Assembly (NCBI GenBank): GCA_032433595.1
Contig: JASWJB010000109.1
Coordinates: forward strand, 56,812-120,811
DNA from: Conoideocrella luteorostrata
Taxonomy: Eukaryota > Ascomycota > Sordariomycetes > Hypocreales > Clavicipitaceae
Direction of reading: 5' to 3'
Length of the DNA stretch: 64,000 nt
The position numbers and the translations under genes are program-made. The notes below the pieces were generated by a model, which searched no databases, had not been told where the DNA came from, and saw only the letters and a program-made list of their open reading frames with translations. Positions 56,578 through 64,000 of this stretch are shown piece by piece; position 1 is the stretch's first letter; each line of letters starts with the position of its first letter.

Positions 56578-57241
56578 ACATATTTTAGGGAATCTAGCAA
56601 CAATGCACATGTGCTTGCAACATAAGAAAAGTACTCTGGTTTATTCAGTAGCTGAGTAGCAGTGGTGCTGCGCAGGGGTTCTTGTCAGCCTCAACAACTG
56701 TGTACTCGAACATAACGGAAATGGTGACAACGTTCCGGTCCTTGCATGTGGTTGGCAGGTTGTTCCATCCCTTTTGCTGTTTGTCAACAGCCCGCCAATT
56801 GTCACAAGTGAGCAGCTATGGAAGTGGCTCTCTAAAGCAGTGGAATTGTCATTGATTTCTATCTAATTGAAAGGGGGATTTGACTACTGATGACATTCAA
56901 TCTACACTCGGCTGAGAATCACCGCAGGCGCAGCTCGCCTCAGGCGGCCCCCGGCAGGGCCCCCGGAGGGAAGTGATGTAGTACCTGGTGCCGGTGTTGG
57001 TGCTCCTTTAAATAAGCTTATTAGACTAACTTGCGATGTCAATGCTTCTTTATTGCCCTAGCTGGATTAACCTGCAATGTCTAATGCCTCTTACACCCTA
57101 TATGTCTTCCGAGATTTAAGCTTCTTTAACTAGCTTGTTGATTACCTTAACATGTCTGACGCTTCTTGCAGTGTACGTCTTCCGAGATTTGAGCCTCTGC
57201 AACGAGCTTGTCAGATTGTGAAGGAAGCACAGGGCTTCGGG
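56578..57241. other. Spacer with scattered satellite pieces
   Basis: After the PNP gene lies a 3' region with no ORF. From about 57000 to 57230 come three degraded units of the ctaatgcttctt / cgagcttgtcagatt repeat that forms the array at 59060-60560. Confidence 0.5.
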
Positions 57242-57422
57242 TGACAAGGGTATCGATACCGGAAGGTGAAGCAAAACAATAAGCAAAACAATTCAATTTT
57301 TTCGTGAATTTCCAAGAAAGAAGAAGAAGAGAAAGAGGTATGCTGCCAAGCGCGCCGTATAAGAGGGCGCGCTAAGGTGACCACGTGACGTTCGCTCGTA
57401 CGTTTGACGAGGTATTCCAACA
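57242..57422 (-). mobile_element. Complete solo LTR, 181 bp (Ty1/copia-like)
   Basis: On the minus strand it starts TGTTGGAATACCTCGTC and ends GGTATCGATACCCTTGTCA, giving TG...CA ends. The internal landmarks gcgcgccctcttatacgg and tcttcttcttct are shared with 61289-61474, 44320-44493 and 51446-51537. The starting TGTTGGAAT is typical of Ty1/copia LTRs. No internal gag-pol is present nearby. Confidence 0.8.
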
Positions 57423-57732
57423 GATTGACCTGCCATATCTGATGCCTGTACGTGTCGGAAGCGACGGTATGGAAGGGAATTGGAAGGGAAAATAACAAGC
57501 ATGTAAATTGATGAATATTAACGATGATGATTGATGATGATGATGATCTTCTTCCTTCTTCTAATTCCTGTCCAAATTCTTCCTTTTATGCCTACTCTCC
57601 TTCCTGCCTCTGATATCTCATATTCCTTGTATCCCCGCATTATTGACCTTTCCGAGTTCATGACCAAACTCCTCCGGGATATTCAATAACCTTCTGCGCT
57701 ATTGACTATCCTATCCGACAATACGTCCTCGT
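57423..57732. other. Short spacer, no gene
   Basis: Contains a gatgatgatgatgat run at 57520-57550 and no ORF of interest. Confidence 0.4.
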
Positions 57733-57816
57733 GAGACTAAGACGGTCTTCTTAGCAGTGACTCTACTTGTAGAGTAAAGTACAGACAAACTGCTTAGAAG
57801 ACGTAGTCTTAGTCTC
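57733..57816. mobile_element. 84-bp palindromic MITE-like element, copy 2
   Basis: Arms gagactaagacggtcttctt and gaagacgtagtcttagtctc pair as a hairpin around ctctacttgtagagtaaagt. It is related to copy 1 at 51139-51223. Both copies are followed by ctccttttcc(t)gctcata/caacccgag, so they sit in copies of a larger repeat. Confidence 0.8.
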
Positions 57817-57819
57817 CCC

Positions 57820-58990
57820 AGGTCCGCTTATACTCTCCTCCTTTTCCCGCTCATAACCCGAGCTGAAAACCGCTCTCCTGAGAACCACCCATCCCGCGAG
57901 CATTTTGTGCCCTGCCCCCCGCCGAGTGGCTGGAAGCGTCTGAATTTTGCCTGCATCGTGTGCGTTACGTTTGTCGGAGTCTTTTGCACCAGGTTTGGGC
58001 CTGTTGCGGCGGCTTTGTGACTGTTGAGATGGCCGGACCAGGCAGGACCTGGTTTTCGGCGGATTACGCGCCAGGTGGTTTTACCTTATGCGCTGGGCTC
58101 TTGTGCATCTTTTGCACCAGGTTGGGTTTTGTCTCGTGGTATTTCTGTTGTGTTGTGTGGTGTGGTGTGGTGTGGTGTGTTATTGCGCTTATTAGCTGGT
58201 CGCTGGATTCCTAACCGAGCGGGTTTTTTGGTACTGGAGGGTGACAAGGTTGAATTCACGTGCGTTGTGAACTTGACCAATTTGGTCAATCTAAATAGTA
58301 TAGCTATAAGGAGTGCGGTTGTGCCCTTCGAGACAGGCCATCATCAAGAATCAACAGACGTTTTCCCCCGAAGTTTACTTGGGCATTGTGCCTCACACGT
58401 TCATTCATCATTTTATTCAATTAAAGTGCGCAGTTGCTCCACAAGAGGCAAGCAACCTGCAAGACCATTTGATCTTGGCAAGAGAAAAGTCACTACGAAT
58501 CACGGGAGGCCTTTGCGAGAAGCCTTTCTCGAAGTGTACGGAGCGTTGCTGGGTGTGTGTCAGATCTCAGTATACGTGAGTGTTAGGTGTGGTTTTTGGG
58601 TCGACAAAGTACATTGCGCGCCAGGTGTGACATTTTGGGCCCTGCTTTCTATTGCATCTTGTGCGCTACGTTTTTTTGCATCTTGTGCGCTGGTTTTCTC
58701 TGCATCTTGTGCGCTGGTTTTTTCTATATCTTGCGCGCTGGCTGTTGTTGTGCTGTGTTGTTGTGCTACTCTTGTGTTACTTACCAGCCCCGTGTCGCTG
58801 GTCCCGACCAAGCCCTGCCCTTTTTGCACCTTGGGCGCTGACCCAGATCTATCATCTGCCTGGTGGGAATGGCTAATTCATGCGTCGGCAGCAACATCCT
58901 CATCAGCAACAGCGGCATCATCATCATCATCAGCTGACTCTTCCATCTCCCAAGTGCTTACTTTTCCCCTCTGCCGACCGCTCCTATTGT
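57820..58990. repeat. Right copy of the large inverted repeat
   Basis: Reverse-complement partner of 50270-51135, with gagcattttgtgccctgc, gtttgggcctgttgcggcgg and gaccaagccctgcc blocks. A 322-codon plus-strand frame crosses it. It is rich in Cys/Val/Leu and is partly built from a tandem catcttgtgcgctggttttct unit (about 27 bp, four copies at 58664-58745), so I treat it as repeat DNA rather than a gene. Confidence 0.6.
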
Positions 58991-60560
58991 AACCGTCTTC
59001 CAGACCGTCTTCCTGACTGGAATCCTGACCTGTGGCCGCCACCATCATCGTATCTCGAACATCTTCATCATCTTCAGGTTGACTTGCGAGATCCGATGCT
59101 TCCTGCAGCGCCTGTACGTCTTGCGAGATTTATACCATTCAAAAGGCTCGTCAGACTGACCTGCCGTGTCTAATGCTTCTTGCAGTGCCTATATGTCTTG
59201 CGAGACTTGAACGTTTTTATCGTCTTCGTTAGATTGCCTTGCGATATCCGATGCTTCTTGAACGCCTGTACGTCATCCGATATTTGAACCTTTCAACGAG
59301 CTCGTCAACTGACTTGCAGTACCTAATGCTTCATGCAACCTATGCATCGTCCGACATTCGAACGTTTCAATAAGCCCGTCAGATTGACTTGCGTTATCTG
59401 ATGCTTCTTGCTATGTATGTCTTCCGAGATTCAATCCTCTTCATTGTCATCGTTAGATTGGCTTGCGATATCTGATGGATCTAATGCTTCTTGCAGCGCC
59501 TGGACCATTCAATGTAGCTCGTCAACTGACTTTTGATATCTAATGCTTTGTGCAGTGTACGTCTTCCGAGATTTGAACCTTTTCAACGAGCTCGTCAGAT
59601 TAACCTGCGATATTAGATGCCTGTAAGTCTTCCGAGATTCAAACCTTTTCAACGAGCTCGTCAGATTGACCTGTGATCTGATGCTTCTTGCAGCGCCTAA
59701 ACGAGCTTATCAGCTAACTGAATTAGATGGCGGCCGACAATTCGGTTATCAATGACTTGAGATATGTGATGCTTCGAAAGCGCGTGTACGTCTTCCGACA
59801 TTTGAACCGTTTCGATGAGCCCCTCGCGATATCTGTTGCTTCTTGCACGCCTGTACAGCTTCCAAGATTTGAGCCTTTCAACAAGCTCGTCAGATTGACC
59901 TGCGATATCCGATGCTTCAGGCAGCCTGGACGTCATGCGAGATTTAGACCTTTCGATAAGCTTATTAAATGACTGGCGATATTTGATGCCTCATGCAGCC
60001 AATATGTCTTCTGATTTAAGCCTTTTCGCCGAGCTCGTCAGGTTAGCTGCATGCCTGATGTTTCTTGTCATGTGTGACGCATCGAAAACGCCTGTACGTC
60101 TTGCGGGATTTGAACCTTCTCAGCGAGCTCGTCAGATCGACTTGCGACATCGAATGCATCTTGCAGCCCGTACGTCTTCCGAGATTGAAATCTTTCAACG
60201 AGCTCCTTGTGGTCTATACGTTCTCCGAGATTTGAGCCTTTTCAGCGAGCTCGTTGGATTAACTTGCGATATCTGATGCTTCTTTCAACGCCGGTACGTC
60301 TTCCGGGACTTGAGCCTTTTCAACGAGCTCCTTGCAATATCTAATGCTTCTTGCAGCCTATATGTCTTCCGAGATTCAAACCTTTTTATTGTCTTTGTTA
60401 GGTTGACTTGCGATACTTGATGCTTCTTGCAGCGCCTGCACGTCTTCCGACATTTGAACTGTTTCAATGAGCTCGTCAGATTGACGTACGAGATCTAATG
60501 CTTCTTGCAGTGCCGTACGTCTTCCGGGATTTAAAACTTTCAACGAACTCGTTAACTAAC
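58990..60560. repeat. Irregular satellite, 65-95 bp units
   Basis: About twenty units built from the blocks gatgcttcttgcagcgcct, gtacgtcttccgagatttga, acctttcaacgagctcgtca and gattgacttgcgatatc. Spacing varies because parts of units are missing. Minus-strand reading gives ELVERFKSRKTYRRCKKHQI and SQVNLT, a repeat peptide, but stops and frame changes are frequent. Single units also occur at 50680-50770 and 57000-57230. Confidence 0.75.
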
Positions 60561-61288
60561 TGATTTAGATCGCTGTCGACAATTCGGTTATCGGGGAAAT
60601 TGTCCTCATTGCAAATAACGTCTCTCGTCACGATAACCTTGTTCTGGTGTGTCACAGGAAACATTCCTCACCACCAACGAACGATGCACTCAACATCACC
60701 GAAAACGCACGATACGACCGGAAACATTCAACATTGCCGGAAGCATTCAATATCATCGGAAGCATTCACATTCAACAGAAACGTACGACTGGAAGCATTC
60801 AATATCGTCGGAATTGAACGATGCCGACGAACGTGCCCCGCTCGAGGAATTTAACATCGCCGGAAACCTACGATATCGTCAGAATCAATGGAATTGAAAA
60901 AATCCACAAAAAAAGGAATATCGTATAGATAAATAGTAGTCGAATTCCCCGTCAGTTAGATAGAGATCAAGGACAATTTTCCACTGCTTAGAGACCCGAC
61001 TTCCATAGCTGCTCATTTGTGACATGGTGCATAATCCGGATGCTGAAGTTATTCGATGAATTATATCCTGCGAGATATCCGATGTGTGCCTGGGGTTCGG
61101 GCTTTAACTTCCGACGAAGCCGCAGCTAAACATCTAAGGTTATTGCGAATGCCAATGCCTAGCAGATAGCTTCCACGATATCTTGGGGTGAATTTGCTGC
61201 GAATCTCATCGTGTTATTTATCGCAAACCTGCTGCTGAATGGCCATACTGTTGAGGCGAGAATTGATTTTGTTAGGAAGATCACTGCC
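60561..61288. other. Spacer with cattcaacat-type short repeats
   Basis: From 60657 to 60895 a short unit (ggaaacattcaacatcgccg type, about 20-30 bp) repeats irregularly. After that there is no gene up to the LTR. The stretch before the LTR (61140-61288) may be old retroelement interior but is not identifiable. Confidence 0.45.
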
Positions 61289-61474
61289 TGTTGGAATCCC
61301 TCGTCAAGCGTACGAGCAATTACGGACAAGGCACCCTAGCGCACCTCTTTTATACGGCGCGCTCGGGGGGCATTGCTCTTCCTCTTCTTCTATCTTAGAT
61401 AGTTATGAATGAACTGAATACTTTGTTTTACCTATTGCTTCAAGCAAGACCCTTCGGTATCGATACCCGTTACA
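61289..61474 (+). mobile_element. Complete solo LTR, 186 bp (Ty1/copia-like)
   Basis: Starts TGTTGGAATCCCTCGTCAAG and ends ggtatcgatacccgttaca. It is the same family as the minus-strand copy at 57242-57422 but diverged from it by many substitutions. No second LTR or internal coding region lies within reach. Confidence 0.8.
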
Positions 61475-62821
61475 GAAGCCCCGTGCTTCCTACAAACTGA
61501 CTTCCTGGACGCGCCTCCGACGACAACGTCACCTCTATGATGTAGGACTCGATCCTTGAAGTCTTACAAGTACGTAGCTTGTGAATATCGACGGGACTCA
61601 TCAATCGCTTCGAAAAGTTCCAAGCGCCAAAATAATTCTCCGTCATTGGTCCGTAGCCATTAATATAGAGACTTCTCCTAAAAAATATATATAGGGGTCG
61701 CTATACAAACATAATAGACTCCTACTAGCGAACTCATTGCAGAGATCTCCCAAGGAAAAGCCTCTACTCCGGACAATTCTTAACTTTTCAAGCAATTATG
61801 ACCCATAGCGGATCGTGAAAAGAAGAACGATCTCCCCTAAATGAGTCGCGAGACTCTCTTCGGCCTCTGATCTCTCTAGGGCAGTGTTTATGCATGAAAT
61901 GAGCGGCGCGCCTCTCCGTATAAGCAACTTGTATGCCCGAAATCGCCCTGCAGCAAAAAAAGGCAATACTTCATCTCCATCCGTCATGGCTATGTAACCG
62001 TTAAAAGTTTGTTGCCGCCGGAGAGCCTCCTGCTGCCAGCCAGCCAATATCGGTGAACAGATAATGTTCATTCCACGATTTGCAGTTGCTCCTCAGCAAA
62101 GCTCGACAATACGCTGGGATTATGAACGGTCTTTGCAAATACAATTGCATTGGTGGAAGCGAGCCAATCTACGCCAACCGGAGGCGCCTATGATGATTTG
62201 CCCTTCATGAATGTCGTAAGAAGGAGCGTACGTTCGGACGAAGTCAGTAGGTTTTCGACTTTATAGTTGTTAGGGTCCCCACGAGCCTCGAGACATTGAT
62301 ACTGATCTCCCTCGAATACGCTTAGAGGTTTGGAGCCCGAGAGATGACGTTGTGCAGGGAACTCTTCTGCAGGTGATTGTTGAACAGCAACGAATTGACT
62401 GTCATTGGCGTCGTTTGGATCGTGGTGCTTGCCATAACGCCAAAACGACGATTTGGTAGTGGGAAGGCGGTCGTCGTCAAGCGAGAGCATCGACTCAACA
62501 GCTTCTGGAGAAGCACATAAGAATATATTTTAGTAGATGCCCATAGCCGTGTCCGCCTCCTCCTTCTTTAGCTGAGTGAAATGCTCACGAAGAGTATCCG
62601 CAGTTACGCCATCAAGTTCTCCGTCTTCGATCCAGTGAAGCTCAAACAACCTCCTCGCCTCGGCAACTTGCTCGTACTCATGGCCCCTGTGTTGCTCCAC
62701 CACATGGTCAAAAGCCGAGTTCAGGATGCGTTGGACCCGGCCCTTGAATGCAGCCCATTTCTCCTCTTCATTGTATGAGGCGGTGCGGAAAGCGATAAAT
62801 CCCTAGGAACCGTTCTATGCG
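61475..62821. other. Gene-poor stretch, unassigned ORFs
   Basis: Minus-strand frames at 62071-61796 (91 codons) and 62490-62188 (100 codons) are somewhat protein-like (for example FFAAGRFRAYKLLIRRGAPL; VENLLTSSERTLLLTTFMKG). I recognise no domain and they may be pieces of one decayed gene. Confidence 0.3.
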
Positions 62822-63190
62822 TCATCTGGCACCGTTGTAGGAAGTCGGGCGCGCTTTATGCTCGGGCGGTGGAACACCGTGATCATTGAGCTTCTTGTCT
62901 TCCCACTCGCGTGCATTTTGCCTTACGTAGAGGGTTAGTTTTCTCATGTCATCGTCACCGAGAACCTTCTGCAGGCTATTACGCATTTTGCCTTTTCCTC
63001 CTCCGACAAAGTAGAGAAATCGACTTCAGGGTCGCTGTAGCGTGCCCAACTCCACCCTTCTGGCCAGTAAGAGCTGGAGGAGTCTGAGAATGGCTCATCA
63101 TTACTACTGCTAAGCCTCCGTTTGCTGGCCAATGACTGAGCTGCTGATGCTGGAGACATGTTGCGGACGCGGAGGCTACGACTCCGCACA
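62822..63190 (-). pseudogene. Small unknown gene, one-base frameshift
   Basis: The first frame (63189-62944) begins MRSRSLRVRN, has a Ser/Asp-rich part (SSSNDEPFSDSSSSYWPEGW) and reaches LSEEEKAK. The next frame carries on naturally from the same point: MRNSLQKVLGDDDMRKLTLY then VRQNAREWEDKKLNDHG, ending near 62822. The junction falls in a run of A (gcaaaatgc), where one missing base would join both into a protein of about 120 residues with a charged helical C-terminus. Whether the shift is real or an assembly error cannot be told from this sequence. Function unknown. Confidence 0.5.
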
Positions 63191-64000
63191 CCGAATAATG
63201 TTTGGTAGATTGAGATCTTGATGGCTTGTTTGGCGTCCTGGGCGCGCTTTTTTATCCATTACGAATGCCACCGCTGGCCGGGGTCAATATCGGCGCCGCC
63301 CCCCCCTCAGCCCCCTCCGCCCAGCGGCAGCATTTTATAAGGGCTTAGATAGAATTCATCTTGCGCTGTGCACATGGTACAACGTGGCATCACAACACAA
63401 GCTGTGGGTGTGTGTCACGGGCTATATAAAATGAATTATTCACGCTATTAGTGTGGAGCTTCACCTTTTTGCTGAATTTTGTGACACTCTCGGGATTCCC
63501 TAGTCTTCGGCGTCTCCTACCTAGCGTTCTATCCAACAACACCGGCCTCCGATGACTCCAACCGCTCCAACGTTGACTGGTAATTGCGCAGCCGAGTCCG
63601 CTCACTGAAAACCACTCATTTGCCCTGGTACAGCCGAAAGGATTAGGCAAATACTCCTGTCGAGTGGAGGCTCAACGTCAGTGGCACGCCAGTGACTTGG
63701 TATTGGTCATGGGGGCTGCCTGGTGATGCACTGAATAACTACGGAGTACTCCGTGTGTGTGTGTGGGTGGATATATGGATACACGGGCTGTGAGAGAAAG
63801 GTTACGTGGCCTCTAGGCCTAAGGCAGGAATTCAGGACGGAAGTGTCTCAGATTATAGGGATTTGGACGGGACCGTTAGACGAGGGATTCTAGATCCATC
63901 ATCCAAGTAACACAGCTCTTCTCATCAATGCAAACATCTTTGAACCTCTCCTATCAATTCCAACAGTGGCTGCTTTTAGTCAATTTTTCTTTTAAAAAAA
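63191..64000. other. End of window, no gene assigned
   Basis: Contains a C-rich run at 63299-63306, a 14-bp palindrome at 63741-63754 followed by a GT run, and an A tail-like end at 63993-64000. The ORF at 63650-63390 (minus) is not protein-like. Confidence 0.4.
63741..63754. repeat. Palindromic motif copy (14 bp)
   Basis: acggagtactccgt, a perfect palindrome of the same dispersed family as 26834-26853. Confidence 0.85.

Noticed and set aside
58024..58992. 322-codon plus-strand ORF with Cys/Val-rich segments
   Set aside because: It lies in the inverted repeat, includes a non-coding tandem unit and has no domain; treated as repeat DNA.

Overview
The window is nuclear DNA of a filamentous ascomycete (Pezizomycotina; Hypocreales is my guess, at low confidence). 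The evidence is short 48-112 bp introns with GT/GC-AG ends and CTAAC-like branch points, fungal gene families (NACHT and NB-ARC NLRs, DUF3435, APH kinases, aminodeoxychorismate lyase, fungal GCN5 and CDC37 copies), C-to-T decay of the kind repeat-induced point mutation (RIP) leaves, and the dispersed fungal palindrome tacggagtactccgta. It reads as an accessory, gene-poor and repeat-rich compartment. Intact genes are a minority and broken copies of known genes are common.

Layout. 0-5.8 kb: AT-rich, RIP-like DNA, minisatellites and no convincing gene. 5.9-11.1 kb (minus): an alpha/beta-hydrolase - NACHT NLR whose C-terminal repeat region is split by two frameshifts. 11.6-16 kb: relics (LINE tail, SDR fragment, inverted-repeat element). 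16.06-18.3 kb (plus): a broken APH-family kinase gene and an intact gene of unknown function. 19-21.6 kb: an FHA-domain relic with an in-frame stop and an internally deleted DUF3435 recombinase-like relic. 22-28 kb: repeats, then decayed copies of two housekeeping genes, GCN5 (minus) and CDC37 (plus, intron still present). 29.4-37.3 kb: three intact genes: an alpha/beta-hydrolase-fold protein that appears to have lost its catalytic triad, an aminodeoxychorismate-lyase-like protein with a repeat-built N-terminus, and a ten-exon RNA-binding protein with three kinds of coding tandem repeat. 38-50 kb: a large minisatellite field with a NADAR-domain relic and an unidentified fossil coding region. 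50.3-61.5 kb: LTR remnants, a palindromic MITE-like family and inverted repeats around an intact, divergent gene pair. 61.5-64 kb: gene-poor.

The most interesting system is that divergent pair. The minus-strand gene (51917-55069) encodes a 1016-residue NB-ARC-TPR receptor whose N-terminus carries NSGFQAGTIHGPVS. The plus-strand gene (55384-56577) encodes a nucleoside-phosphorylase-like protein whose C-terminus ends with NSGFQAGIINGPVS. A motif shared by a receptor N-terminus and a neighbouring effector C-terminus is the hallmark of fungal amyloid signalling (HET-s/NWD2, and the PP-motif HELLP/SBP/PNT1 system). Here the effector domain is a PNP-type enzyme; homologues in immune systems (Detocs and related proteins) cleave ATP. 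The inferred circuit is: ligand binding by the TPRs, NB-ARC oligomerisation, amyloid templating through the shared motif, PNP activation, then nucleotide depletion or cell death.
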